A DNA stretch of 64,000 bases from Chitinophagales bacterium (GTDB lineage: Bacteria > Bacteroidota > Bacteroidia > Chitinophagales > JADIYW01), in assembly GCA_020636535.1 (NCBI GenBank), contig JACJXT010000012.1:1-64000 (forward strand), in the 5' to 3' direction. This document shows, piece by piece, positions 26,901 through 36,504 of this stretch. The notes below the pieces were generated by a model that worked only from the letters and a program-made list of their open reading frames with translations, ran no database searches and was not told where the DNA came from. The position numbers were made by a program, and so were the translations under genes. Every line of letters begins with the position of its first letter. Positions within the stretch are counted from its first letter, which is position 1.

Positions 26901-29900
26901 ATCTACTTGAATATAGAAGTCTGTATTAGGAGGCAAACATGTATTAATAGTAGAGTTAAATGTTAAAAGTGGATCATCAGATTCTATAGCCGATAAACCA
27001 TCAAATGTTGATGTTGAAAATGGACAACTTGGATTGCCTTGTACTAATAACATTTGTAAATCTATTTGATCGCCCACATTATTAGGATCATTTAATGCTC
27101 TAATTTCTACATCTATATTATTGGCAATATTTGGTGTTTTAAAATGGAACCAGACTGTTTGATCTAAGGCATAGTTTCCATCTGTCATTAAATTATCCTC
27201 ATTAGTTTCTACATCAGCACAGAAGTTATGCCAATTAGTAGAAGTGTTGCCAATTTTATTGCCCGTACTGCCACCTAAAACACCTAAATATCCATTTGCA
27301 GGTGTTGTACCTACTTGACAAATATCATCGTTAGTTGGTAAAGGATGTGGATTAATTCTTGTAATATCTACTTTAAAATTACCTTGCTCATTTAAGCCAC
27401 TACCATCTACCATTAGATAATAGGTAGTATTTTGTTCTAAACAATGGAATTCAAAAGATTCGTAGAAAGGTAAACCCAAAGCACTATAGCCATCATCGAC
27501 TAATTCAAATGTAGCAGACGGACAAGTACCTACTCTTTTATATAAGGCAATTTGAGGATCCATTGCATCGCCAAATGGCCAAGGTAAACCGCTCGTAACT
27601 TCTACTTCTACTGCATGTGGAGCTGCTGTATTTGGAGTAGTAAAACTGTACCAAACATCTGCATCTGTTGAGAAAGTAGTTGGATCTGGGTAAACACCAG
27701 ATTGTATGGTTGCACAACGGTTAGTTTGACTATTAACAGTAGTTGTTGCACCTATACTTCCAGGATAAGCTACTGGTGTTGCATTACAAATATCATCATT
27801 AGCAGGACCAGACTCTGTTGCTGTAACTGCTTCAATACTAACTTCGAAATAACCTTGTACATTAATAGCAGAGCCATCTACCATTAACCAATAATTTTTA
27901 TTTGGTTCTAAACATTTAACGGTTAAATCCTCGCTAAAAGGACCAATATTATACTCTGCCTTAATTGGCACTAAAATACCTGAACATGTATTATCAGAAG
28001 ATTCATAAACAGCTAATTGTAAATCTATTTGATCGCCAACTGAGCTTGGATCATTATGTGCTTTAATTAAAATTTCGCCAGTTGCTGGAGCTTGGAATTG
28101 ATACCAAACTGTTTGGTCTGGTGAGAAATCTGTAAGGAAAGTTCCTCCTGCTACAGCTGGCTCACCTGCTGTACCTTTACAGAAATTATTTTCTGCTCTC
28201 ATACAAACAGCAGACCTTGGCACATTATGCAAAGCACCATAACCTGTAGTTGGAATACTATTTGTACCACCAACACCAGTTTTAGTACCCACAATTTTAG
28301 ACCCTTGAATTGGCTGACCTAATGGAATGGCCTCACATGGCAATTCATTAGATGCAGGACTGTCTCTTGGATCTGCTTCTAGTTCTAAATAAAACTCTCC
28401 TCTTTGACAAGTAGGACAACCTGTATATGAGCTACCATCTACTGCTAGATAATAAATAGAGTCTGGTTGCAAACAATCTACATCCAAATCTTCATCATGT
28501 AATACTCCATCAAAATCATCTGCTAATAAAATTAACCTTTCTTTATTAGCTACTAAGGTAGATGCATTTAATGCTCCTTGATAACCACCAGGTAATTGGA
28601 AGACTGCTAATTGGATGTCAATTTCTGGCTCATCATAAGGTGGCAGTACATCTGATACTGTATTTTTAGCTCTTATTTGTAGTTTACCAGACTTAGGTGC
28701 TTTAAATTTGTACCACACTACCGAGTTTAACTCATCCCAAGAAGAAGGTCTGCCTGGTGGTGTTAAATAAGCTGGAAAATCATTGTTATTTGTAGCACAA
28801 TAGTTATTTTGTCCTGTAAGTGTTACTATGGTATTGCTATTACAATTTGTCCAAGGAGCACTATAAGTACCAGAAATATCTGTAGCTTGGTATAAGAAAT
28901 CGTTGGTAGTATGTTTACCATAGTCTGACATTTTTATGTCGTAATAACCATTAGTATTTACACCACCATCTACCACTAAATAGTAAACTGTATTAGGCGT
29001 TAAACAGTTAGCAATAACAGACTCATCAGAACCAGCAGAAACATTAACATTAGTAGGATCATAATTACTAGCAATAGCATTATGTGTAGCACCACAAGCA
29101 CCTGCCGAATAAACTGCCAATTGTAAATCTATATCATCACCAGCTAAATTGACATTTTCTAGAAAATCATTCATTTGACTAGGATAATAAGGATTTGTAA
29201 ATGCCTCAATCTTAACACTGGCATCTGTAACACCAGCAGAAGCTGGAGGCGTTGTAAATTTATAGACCACTGCTTTATCGAAACCCCAAGTAGATGGTGG
29301 TGTAAAATTAGCAATTGAGCTTGCTCCACAAATATTAGATAAATTTAGAATAGTTCTAGAGCCACCCAAAGGTATTGCTCCTAAATCTTCTGCATTACAA
29401 GCGTTAGTTTCTCCTTCTTCTGGAAACCAAGCTCTTATAGAAAAATCTCCTTCTTCTAATGCAGACAATGCACCTGTACCTGAAACATCTGCTCCATCTA
29501 CTAGTAGCCAATAATAAAGGTTAGGATTTAAGCAATTAAAATAAGCATCTTCGTTACCAGATGCAATATTAAACTCTTTTTGAACTTCTGTTAATGAAGG
29601 AGAAGATGCTGGTGTTGTACAAGCCCCTTTTGCTGTTGTAGAAGAATATAGTGTCATTTGAATGTTAATATCATCGCTACCAATATCATTTGCATCTACC
29701 ACTATTGTTCTGCCTGGCACCTGACCAAAATAATACCATACACCATGATCATTATCTCTTCCTAATTCTCCTGTCCAATCTGGATCGGGTTCAAAACAAT
29801 AAGTTCCTCTAGTGTTATTTTCATTTGTAAGTTGAGTACTATTATATGTATACTGCGTTTGAACTGGTAAAGATTTAGCTCCACAGATTAAATCATTTGA

Positions 29901-31727
29901 TGGATAAGGACCATTGTCTTTTACTGTTAAACCAAAGAACCCTTCTTTTGTTGAACCTGTTATAGATTCAACATTACTACCACTAACTAATACATAATAA
30001 TCTGTATTTGGAGTAAGGCAATAATCATCCTCCATTACCTCACCGTATAATGCACCAGTTGCAGGTATTCCTGGATCATAATCTTTATCTATCAGTGTTA
30101 AAGCACCACAAGTGCCACCATATAAAGCTAATTTAAGGTCTATCCAATCTCCATGATTTCCTGGATCGTTATAGGCCTCAATTGTTACATTTCTCCCTAC
30201 AGCACCAGAATTGAATTTAAACCATACTGTTTGATAAGGACTTGTGCCTATACCAGCAACTGTCCAATTAGGATTGGGATCTCCTGTAGTAGTTGCACAA
30301 AAGTTATTCCATTTGTTAGCACCTGTAGCATCTCCTATAGTACCACCAGCTGTTAAAATACCAAGGTTTATTGCACCTGCACAAAGATCATTTGGCATTT
30401 TAGGTGCTCCATTTCCATCTACGGCTATAGATATTGTTCCCCAATCTGCAGAAACAGCACAGCCCACTTGTCCTTGGATATAATATGTTGTATTTGGCGA
30501 AGGACAACTTAATACAACATTTCCTCCTGTTTCCGTATAATCAATTAAGGATAGACCATTAAAGTTAGTAGAAGTTGCGTAGTTTGAAAAAGCAGAACCC
30601 GTACAAGCTCCAGTTGGAGCTCCACTGTATAACCACATTTGACCAGCACAATCTGCACCAGTACCATTTGGATTAAATGTTATCTTAGCTGGAGGGTTTG
30701 CTCCTGTCGTAAATTTCCACCACACGGATAATTCATTGTCATTATTAGGCTCATTGGTGTTACAGACATCTTCACTCGAAGCATATTGAGTAGATACTCC
30801 AGTAATTGTAAAGTCTGAGGAATTATAATTGAACCCAGCATGTGCCACCGTTGCACCACATATATTATCATTTGCAGGCCTAGTTACTGTAGCTCCTTTA
30901 GTTACGACCACATCAAAATATTCTGGATTGGTAGGTGCTGCAAAACCAATACTACCCCTAATGTAATAGGTTCCAGGTTTGGGATTATCAATACGCCAAA
31001 CACCTACACCTCCATCATCAGACATAGTACACCCTGTACAACTACCAAAGCGGACTTCATCTTCACTCATTCCTCCATCCCAAGCTTCATGCGTTATATC
31101 AAATTCGATATATGATAAATTAGCATCTGTTAAAGTATAGACATACCATAGCGGAGAATGACATTCTGCTGTATGATGATCTATTCTTGTCCCAGAGCCA
31201 TTTGTACCCATACTAAAAGCATTGGCACAAGTATTATTGGGTGTTGCTAAGTTAGCAGCAAAAGAACCAGATCTTGTTACCGACCAATCTATTCTGGCTC
31301 CACACTGACCAGATGCCGGCGGATATCTCACTGCAAAATCATTACCAGAACAAGGAGAACAACCGGAATAAGTAATAGTATATGTAGTAGAATTTGAAGC
31401 TACGCAATCATCTAATGCTCCTCCACAACCACCATAATCATCATCGTCACACGCTCTTAACCTAAAGGTACCACTAGTTGGACAATGTATGGTTCCAGTT
31501 ACAGAGAAATTGACATCGCTATTAGGATCGGCTCCGCTACCCAAAAAACCATCACTACAACCATTACATGATTTTTGAAGATCTGAGGTACTGGTAGAAA
31601 TTGTTACCTGTGCAAAAACAGAAGTTTGAAAACAACAGAATAACACAAAAAAAACAGATATAGTTTTTATAGTTTTTTCTTTCTTAAATAAAACAGAAAG
31701 GCAAGAAGGAATGTATAATATTTTCAT
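23997..31727 (-). CDS. Giant secreted repeat protein with T9SS type A sorting domain
   Basis: 2576 aa. Signal peptide ending near residue 40 (FQTSVFAQ). The body is about 12 tandem modules of roughly 150-200 aa, each starting with a (P/A)xNDxIC-like line (PANDNICGAT, MPNDLCAGAI, YPSNDLICGA, GPANDDICNA, LPTNDDICQV), followed by (V)WYKF, IDLQLAxY and a C-LxPNTxYYLxVDG strand. They look like bacterial pre-peptidase (PPC-like) beta-sandwiches, with pairs of conserved cysteines. The C-terminus has the YxLxxxDxDG-like strands (YYRLKIVDNDGTYEYSN) and a type A sorting domain starting IYPNPT and ending VKLIKN. No catalytic domain is seen, so it is probably a surface adhesin or scaffold. Its start is 3 nt past the stop of the small exported protein upstream. 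Confidence 0.9.
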   Translation of the reverse strand: MKILYIPSCLSVLFKKEKTIKTISVFFVLFCCFQTSVFAQVTISTSTSDLQKSCNGCSDGFLGSGADPNSDVNFSVTGTIHCPTSGTFRLRACDDDDYGGCGGALDDCVASNSTTYTITYSGCSPCSGNDFAVRYPPASGQCGARIDWSVTRSGSFAANLATPNNTCANAFSMGTNGSGTRIDHHTAECHSPLWYVYTLTDANLSYIEFDITHEAWDGGMSEDEVRFGSCTGCTMSDDGGVGVWRIDNPKPGTYYIRGSIGFAAPTNPEYFDVVVTKGATVTRPANDNICGATVAHAGFNYNSSDFTITGVSTQYASSEDVCNTNEPNNDNELSVWWKFTTGANPPAKITFNPNGTGADCAGQMWLYSGAPTGACTGSAFSNYATSTNFNGLSLIDYTETGGNVVLSCPSPNTTYYIQGQVGCAVSADWGTISIAVDGNGAPKMPNDLCAGAINLGILTAGGTIGDATGANKWNNFCATTTGDPNPNWTVAGIGTSPYQTVWFKFNSGAVGRNVTIEAYNDPGNHGDWIDLKLALYGGTCGALTLIDKDYDPGIPATGALYGEVMEDDYCLTPNTDYYVLVSGSNVESITGSTKEGFFGLTVKDNGPYPSNDLICGAKSLPVQTQYTYNSTQLTNENNTRGTYCFEPDPDWTGELGRDNDHGVWYYFGQVPGRTIVVDANDIGSDDINIQMTLYSSTTAKGACTTPASSPSLTEVQKEFNIASGNEDAYFNCLNPNLYYWLLVDGADVSGTGALSALEEGDFSIRAWFPEEGETNACNAEDLGAIPLGGSRTILNLSNICGASSIANFTPPSTWGFDKAVVYKFTTPPASAGVTDASVKIEAFTNPYYPSQMNDFLENVNLAGDDIDLQLAVYSAGACGATHNAIASNYDPTNVNVSAGSDESVIANCLTPNTVYYLVVDGGVNTNGYYDIKMSDYGKHTTNDFLYQATDISGTYSAPWTNCNSNTIVTLTGQNNYCATNNNDFPAYLTPPGRPSSWDELNSVVWYKFKAPKSGKLQIRAKNTVSDVLPPYDEPEIDIQLAVFQLPGGYQGALNASTLVANKERLILLADDFDGVLHDEDLDVDCLQPDSIYYLAVDGSSYTGCPTCQRGEFYLELEADPRDSPASNELPCEAIPLGQPIQGSKIVGTKTGVGGTNSIPTTGYGALHNVPRSAVCMRAENNFCKGTAGEPAVAGGTFLTDFSPDQTVWYQFQAPATGEILIKAHNDPSSVGDQIDLQLAVYESSDNTCSGILVPIKAEYNIGPFSEDLTVKCLEPNKNYWLMVDGSAINVQGYFEVSIEAVTATESGPANDDICNATPVAYPGSIGATTTVNSQTNRCATIQSGVYPDPTTFSTDADVWYSFTTPNTAAPHAVEVEVTSGLPWPFGDAMDPQIALYKRVGTCPSATFELVDDGYSALGLPFYESFEFHCLEQNTTYYLMVDGSGLNEQGNFKVDITRINPHPLPTNDDICQVGTTPANGYLGVLGGSTGNKIGNTSTNWHNFCADVETNEDNLMTDGNYALDQTVWFHFKTPNIANNIDVEIRALNDPNNVGDQIDLQMLLVQGNPSCPFSTSTFDGLSAIESDDPLLTFNSTINTCLPPNTDFYIQVDGSGLNTQGYFTLEIENMGTASAPANDNICNAKLLPASGTITGSYTGYPNDNNICATLENFEVQQDPGGIQRSVWYKFVAPASADVSVEVAGNSWVPFTTNYFLPDVTIWELSDDTYASIDNTIAGCPNPSAANWSKLQYNDYQVIPNSLANGLYPTVVLTPLCLKPGYTYYVQVDGVAGIGLDGYFEINIKDNQTPYTAPTNNEAATAATVPISTTTCQYGNGTWQGAYSFGNNPTWSNPNLIGIANASGIPACTQNCGDVWYKFQVPPACGNNTKTFIKIEGDDEFNLDLNGYPELAIAAYSGPSSGSTANLTYLKCSVGGGTDPDFSISANPGDYIYLQIWDLAGNEQDKTFKLCVSEQKSADDCVDATDMTLDVPYCWSVESNGGETPNSAVPGSGLNTCFGDGMPEHSSYFKFTTAAAADFCDDYYIYINTDALARDLSNPAVNDACLSAIPSISFNLSLYKLVGTPCTPGTSNAVLENCQTFTDCGGGSVGSNVVGPHGNGGILNDTIWYNLGGGTALLPNTTYYIVLDYQIENFLYEGRVVLDGIIEVGRRCKGRTWEYATSTVSTDKYCTTRDGWRHYYDDKGTVSTDDDKYILSLYPNGNNFEGTATITVLPTYSSAEEGLFAEYTMKRYWDFDITSGSISNNILVRFYYTDAEKQAIITAANNFVATHPGTVYEPFEWFKSQNGIAFDPAIHVTPTVVIAGYSETGCESLWDASGTYVGVPVQRCGVITAEDHDDDPTNEWCNGVQYVEYGNIPGLSGGTGATGASPYSVSPLPVELLSFTGYNDGQINVLNWITASEINTDKFIIERSPNGVGFNQIGEVDAAGNSSAELSYNFNDESPLLGNNYYRLKIVDNDGTYEYSNIILLNVNHIVKDAIANIYPNPTNAFVNIDYQSTTNNNLNINIYDATGKLMLNKQEAVNEGLNKLILDLSVLAKGTYILQMNNQDGTLNNQVKLIKN

Positions 31728-31730
31728 ACA

Positions 31731-32282
31731 CTAAAATTTAATATTTGAGGTTGTAACAATTAGGTCTCTATTTACTGATTTTTCTACCAGTTGTGTAAAC
31801 TTTTCATCAATTAGTATTTGGACTTCTTGCTCTGACAGATTTATTAAATCATAAGAGCTAAAAATGTTAGGAACAACATAAGCGTTCACAATATCAATAA
31901 ATTCCTGTCTAGACAATGCGTATAGTTTTTTATCAAAATTATTATCATAGTCTATTAAAGCTGACAAAATAATTTGAAAGAATTTTTTATTCTTTTCATC
32001 GTTCAAACCTATATCATTCAACAAGAATTTGTAATAAAGCAAAGCATCTTTTAAATCTAGTTTTTGATTATCAAAATTAGCTATAAGTTTTTCCATTTCA
32101 CCTTGAAACAAATTGGTAAAATCTGTGCTCTTTTGTTGATCAGAATTTGTAATCTGAGAAAGATTATGCTTTACAACACCTTTAATGAGATTTTCTTTAC
32201 TCTCTGCTGCTGCTAAATTGTGCACAATCAAACAGAAAAAAGCAATAAGAAATAAGTATTTTTTTAGTAAAAATGTGTTCAT
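31731..32282 (-). CDS. Small exported protein of unknown function
   Basis: 183 aa. Signal peptide (LLKKYLFLIAFFCLIVHNLAAAES), then a mostly helical, charged region (QGEMEKLIANFDNQKLDLKDALLYYKFLL; EQEVQILIDEKFTQLVEK). I do not recognise the family. It is tightly linked to the giant T9SS protein downstream (3-nt gap) and lies 61 nt below the HTTM genes, so it may act with the giant protein at the surface. Confidence 0.55.
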   Translation of the reverse strand: MNTFLLKKYLFLIAFFCLIVHNLAAAESKENLIKGVVKHNLSQITNSDQQKSTDFTNLFQGEMEKLIANFDNQKLDLKDALLYYKFLLNDIGLNDEKNKKFFQIILSALIDYDNNFDKKLYALSRQEFIDIVNAYVVPNIFSSYDLINLSEQEVQILIDEKFTQLVEKSVNRDLIVTTSNIKF

Positions 32283-32343
32283 ATTGTTATTTTAATACGA
32301 AATTAACTTAAAAGTTACAAATAAGATGTTAAAAAAGAGTTAA

Positions 32344-33681
32344 TTAGTTTATGAAAAAATTATGCTTAAAAGAATTTGCTTTAAGCCCAGATATATCTAA
32401 AGAAGTGTCTATTAAATATTGAGGTTCGTGCATATTAAATTTACAGCAGACTTTAATAAGAACTTCTGTATTTTCACTATTTCTATTGTTTTTTTTAAGT
32501 AAATAATCTTTAATTTGAATAAAGTAAATTGGCTGGCGAATTGATGTTCTTATATGAAAGTCATGGATATTAAGAGACGATTTTATTTCTTGTTTAGTTT
32601 GCTTATCATACATAAAAATATCATATCTAGTTGCAAATTTCAGATTTGACTTCATTCTCCAAGCAAAGTTAACACCTTCTCCAGTCCAATCGACATTTCC
32701 TTTGATTAGATAATGTCTGAACGGTAATAGTAAATTAATTAGTATAAAAAGATAAACAAGTTTATAGGCATTTTTTTTGTATTGTTGGTTATAGTTTACT
32801 TCTTCTATACAAAATTTAGAATGGGATAATATATTTTGTATTTTATTAAAGATAGGTTTAGTAAAATTGTTAGGAGGAATAAAAATAATAGTAAAAATTA
32901 TCATAGAATACGGGAAGATACCAATTTTTAAAGAAAACATATTTGTTATATGGAATATAAGTATAGGTATTATTGCATATTTTCTAGTTTTATTGTTCAA
33001 TAATAAGAATCCCACAGATAAGTCAAATATCAGTCCAAAATAGGTTAAGAGGTTAGTAGCAAAATCTATATTCATATCTTTAAAATAAGTATAATCATTA
33101 CTGTATAACAGAGAACTTCTCATCACATCTCCAGAAAGCCATTCTGTGTTTAATTTTACAAGTCCTGCGCAAAAATATACCCAAAAAATAATAAATTTTA
33201 ATATTATATAATTCCAATTAGGAATTTGTAGTTTGGATTTTGAGGGAAAGAGCATTAGCTTTAAAGAGTAAGCATAGTCTGCGTTTATAAATAAGAAAAT
33301 AAAACAGAGTAATAGAATCAAATAATAATGATTATTATAGAATGCCATATCTATAAAGAAAAAATAGGCATATGATAGCGTGTAGAAACAGATTGCAAGT
33401 CTGTAATAAAGTCCAATTATAATAAAAACAGAAGCTATTATCATAAGAGAAGCTATTAAATTAGAAACTGGCTCAGGGAATAAAGGTAACCAGTTAGTAA
33501 ATGGTAATCTAAATGCAACTTCATAACTATAAAAATATAGATTAATTGTTTTAAATATTCTTATTGCTTCAAACAATAATATAAAACCAAATGCAAAACG
33601 AAGAATACCCATTTGGTTAGGCGATTCTAATGTATTTAATTTATAACTAAATTTATTTATATAATTTAAAAATTTATTCAT
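32344..33681 (-). CDS. HTTM-domain membrane protein (vitamin K-dependent gamma-carboxylase-like), gene B
   Basis: 445 aa with at least eight hydrophobic segments. The N-terminal line MGILRFAFGFILLFEAIRI and the following SYEVAFRLPFTNWLPLFPEP, NNHYYLILLLCFIFLFI and FWVYFCAGLVKLN fit the HTTM domain, a bacterial relative of vitamin K-dependent gamma-glutamyl carboxylase. A hydrophilic C-terminal part of about 130 aa follows. The catalytic chemistry of bacterial HTTM proteins is mostly unknown. It overlaps the upstream paralogous gene by 8 nt, indicating coupling. Confidence 0.75.
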   Translation of the reverse strand: MNKFLNYINKFSYKLNTLESPNQMGILRFAFGFILLFEAIRIFKTINLYFYSYEVAFRLPFTNWLPLFPEPVSNLIASLMIIASVFIIIGLYYRLAICFYTLSYAYFFFIDMAFYNNHYYLILLLCFIFLFINADYAYSLKLMLFPSKSKLQIPNWNYIILKFIIFWVYFCAGLVKLNTEWLSGDVMRSSLLYSNDYTYFKDMNIDFATNLLTYFGLIFDLSVGFLLLNNKTRKYAIIPILIFHITNMFSLKIGIFPYSMIIFTIIFIPPNNFTKPIFNKIQNILSHSKFCIEEVNYNQQYKKNAYKLVYLFILINLLLPFRHYLIKGNVDWTGEGVNFAWRMKSNLKFATRYDIFMYDKQTKQEIKSSLNIHDFHIRTSIRQPIYFIQIKDYLLKKNNRNSENTEVLIKVCCKFNMHEPQYLIDTSLDISGLKANSFKHNFFIN

Positions 33682-35134
33682 TTAGGTTTATTTTTGATTC
33701 TATTTTTGATTCTATTTTTATGTTATATAAATCTTTAACTGTAGATAAATTACAATAGTTATATTTTAAATATATTACATCATAATAATTCTTATAATTA
33801 TAATATTGTTTATATCTTTTTTTTGCCCAATAAGCTCTTAGATTTTTATATCCTTTAGTATTAATATAACTGGACTTTAATAGGAAATATAATTCAAGTT
33901 TATTTTTATATACATTTTTAAACGGTATTAACTGTAATTGTTCTTTAGGATATATTTGATAATAAGTACTATCTTTTATCAATTCTACTGTATATACTCC
34001 TGAGATAACATTTGGATTTGGAGAATAATATGACCATCCTTGGTTAAAGATTGGAGAAACATCGAATTTAGGTATGGTTACTTTTGATAGTATTTTATCT
34101 AATTTTAGTTTTTTTAAATTATTGGCTAAGACTGTATCTTTTTCGATTATTCGCAATACATTTCGATTAAATGCATTAGTTATAAATAAAAATGATACTA
34201 AAAAATAAATATAGTACATATACTTTTTATTATAATTAAATTTTACATATTCTGCATTTGACTTTAGTATCATGTCCCAAATAAATGAAGGAATAAATAA
34301 GAAAAATAAAGCAATAGCAATTAAATAGAAATTACCTATATGTGCAACTAAGTGTATTGAAAAATGCAAACCTAATATAAAAATAGGAACTAATATCCTT
34401 ACATATTTATTGTATTTAGAAGGTATAAAAATTAAAAAAATAATACTAAATTCAATAATTAGTGTTAGATATGTTAAAAATTTAGACAAGTAGAAATAAT
34501 CTAATATAAATTGTGCATTTTTAGTAACCAATACGAAATCTGATGCCAAATATTTAACAGCTTCTCCATATAACCATAAGTCTCCATTTTTGGATATTGA
34601 AGTAAAAAAATAGATAAATCCAACCTGGACCAACAAAACAAGAACTCCAAAATCTAAAAAGTTAAAAGCATTTTTAACAGATATGTTAGATTTACGAAAA
34701 GTAAAATGGCAATCTAATTTTAAAAAAATGGAGCAAAAGAGTAACATAAGACCGTATCTTTCCCAACCCATTTCTAACATATAAAATCTTTGGTTCCAAG
34801 ACCATAATAAAATAAAAAGAATAATACTTACTAATCTAATATAAAATCCTGCAATAAATAATAAAATAAATAAAATTGTAAGTATTGTAAAACCTATAAA
34901 TAAAAAATTAGTATTAAAAAATGATAGTATAGACCATACATACTCAGTTTTATCTGAATGAAAATATTCTAAATCAAAAATACCACCAACTGGCATATAA
35001 AAATCATTAATTGGTATAACTTTAAATTGAATAAAATTAATAAGCAAAAATAATCCAAATAAAATCCTAAATAAAGATAAAGATCTTGAATCCAGACCTT
35101 CTAAATTCTTTAGATAAGATTTTATTATTTCCAT
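33674..35134 (-). CDS. HTTM-domain membrane protein, gene A
   Basis: 486 aa, multi-spanning. The N-terminus SLSLFRILFGLFLLINFIQ followed by NDFYMPVGGIFDLEYFHS and a Trp-rich helix LWSWNQRFYMLEMGWERYG resembles the HTTM / carboxylase-like family; VGFIYFFTSISKNGDLWLYG is the segment equivalent to the YFCAGLVKLN of the neighbour. The C-terminal part is hydrophilic and Tyr/Lys-rich. It overlaps the thioredoxin-like gene upstream by 10 nt and the second HTTM gene downstream by 8 nt, so three genes form one coupled unit. The codons are extremely AT-rich. Confidence 0.72.
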   Translation of the reverse strand: MEIIKSYLKNLEGLDSRSLSLFRILFGLFLLINFIQFKVIPINDFYMPVGGIFDLEYFHSDKTEYVWSILSFFNTNFLFIGFTILTILFILLFIAGFYIRLVSIILFILLWSWNQRFYMLEMGWERYGLMLLFCSIFLKLDCHFTFRKSNISVKNAFNFLDFGVLVLLVQVGFIYFFTSISKNGDLWLYGEAVKYLASDFVLVTKNAQFILDYFYLSKFLTYLTLIIEFSIIFLIFIPSKYNKYVRILVPIFILGLHFSIHLVAHIGNFYLIAIALFFLFIPSFIWDMILKSNAEYVKFNYNKKYMYYIYFLVSFLFITNAFNRNVLRIIEKDTVLANNLKKLKLDKILSKVTIPKFDVSPIFNQGWSYYSPNPNVISGVYTVELIKDSTYYQIYPKEQLQLIPFKNVYKNKLELYFLLKSSYINTKGYKNLRAYWAKKRYKQYYNYKNYYDVIYLKYNYCNLSTVKDLYNIKIESKIESKINLNE

Positions 35135-36504
35135 TTGCTTATTTGTTCTGAATGGTTCAAATAATACAGAATACTTTCTTCTATTAAATCAAAATTAAAG
35201 AATCTTGTAGCAATAATTTGAGCATTTTTATTAAGTACAAAAATCCATGGTTTAGCTTCTTGTAATAGATATTGATTTTCAATTGTAACATCAAATAACC
35301 TATCATTTGACAGTATCCATTCTTTTTCATTAATTACTCTGCTTGTATTAATGAATGTTTCTCTATTTTCATCTAAGTTTACTAGAAATACTTTTACATT
35401 ATAATTATCTAATACCTCTTTTAATTGACCTTTTAGCAGGTTTATCACTTTCCAATAATCATTTCCTGTTGATTTCCAAAATAATAAAAGAGTAAAGTCA
35501 TTCTTAGAACAAACATCATATAGACTAATTGAATTAAAATTGGTATCTCTTACTGAAAAATTAGGCGCAATATCATATAGTTGTAGTACATTATTCTGAT
35601 AAGCCTTTAACTTTAATAAACTTTCAGATACTGTATTGGTATTACAATATTTCAGTTTTAATTTTTTAAGAATAGAACTTATCTCTACTCTATCGGATTC
35701 GTCTAGTAACTGATCTACAATATATTCATTAACTTTATTTTGAGATAAAATGGTATCTAGCGTATTATACAAATTTACGGGTTTAAAACTTGTATTTTTA
35801 ACCATTTGTCTGATAGCAGCATAGAACAATGGAAATTTATATAAATTATCATTATTTAATAATGATTTACTGGTATAATATTTTGTATTAAAATCATTAC
35901 TTTTAAATGAAATACTTCTACCTAGCCAATAATAAGCAAGGGAATCTGATAGTGAATAGAAGCCATAAATAGTAGTAAGTATATCTTTTCTATTTTCATT
36001 AACATATTCTTGTCTTAATTTATGTATCTTAACTTCTATAGCTTTAGTTTCTATATTATCTTTTAAACTTAAATATTTATTAAGCAATATAAATTCATTA
36101 AACAATGTAATATTTTGAAGACTCATTGTTTTGAGATGTACTGTATTATAAAAATCTGCGGCATCTATATTATACACTAAATCAAATCCATCACTTATAC
36201 ATGATATAGTGTAACTTTTGTTATCTATCTTAAACATTATATCATAAAAGTTGTTATCTTCAACCGTAATTTTTCCTTTTTTATTCAAATTAAGTGTTTT
36301 ATATAGCTCATAATTAAAACTATGATTAGAAGTAAATATAGATATTTCACATTCCTTAGTACTTTTTATATAAAATTTTATGTTAGTCTTAGAAAAAACA
36401 GTATTTGGAAAAAAAAAGAAAGTGAAGGTTAAGAAGTAAATAATATTGTTTAACTTAGTAAATAATATTGTCCTTTCTATGAAAGTGTATAAGTTTTTAG
36501 TCAT
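35125..36504 (-). CDS. Exported thioredoxin-fold protein lacking CxxC
   Basis: 459 aa from the ATG at 36504. A long N-terminal region carries a hydrophobic export signal (YFLTFTFFFFPNTVFS). The C-terminal 150 aa are a TlpA/AhpC-like thioredoxin domain (APNFSVRDTNFNSISLYDVC, DFTLLLFWKSTGNDYW, VKVFLVNLDENRETFI, PWIFVLNKNAQIIA). The active-site position reads WKSTGNDYW rather than WCxxC, so it is probably redox-inactive. The middle part is helical. It is the first gene of the HTTM unit (10-nt overlap). Its 5' end overlaps the divergent haloperoxidase-like gene by 26 bases unless a later non-ATG start is used. Confidence 0.7.
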   Translation of the reverse strand: MTKNLYTFIERTILFTKLNNIIYFLTFTFFFFPNTVFSKTNIKFYIKSTKECEISIFTSNHSFNYELYKTLNLNKKGKITVEDNNFYDIMFKIDNKSYTISCISDGFDLVYNIDAADFYNTVHLKTMSLQNITLFNEFILLNKYLSLKDNIETKAIEVKIHKLRQEYVNENRKDILTTIYGFYSLSDSLAYYWLGRSISFKSNDFNTKYYTSKSLLNNDNLYKFPLFYAAIRQMVKNTSFKPVNLYNTLDTILSQNKVNEYIVDQLLDESDRVEISSILKKLKLKYCNTNTVSESLLKLKAYQNNVLQLYDIAPNFSVRDTNFNSISLYDVCSKNDFTLLLFWKSTGNDYWKVINLLKGQLKEVLDNYNVKVFLVNLDENRETFINTSRVINEKEWILSNDRLFDVTIENQYLLQEAKPWIFVLNKNAQIIATRFFNFDLIEESILYYLNHSEQISKWK

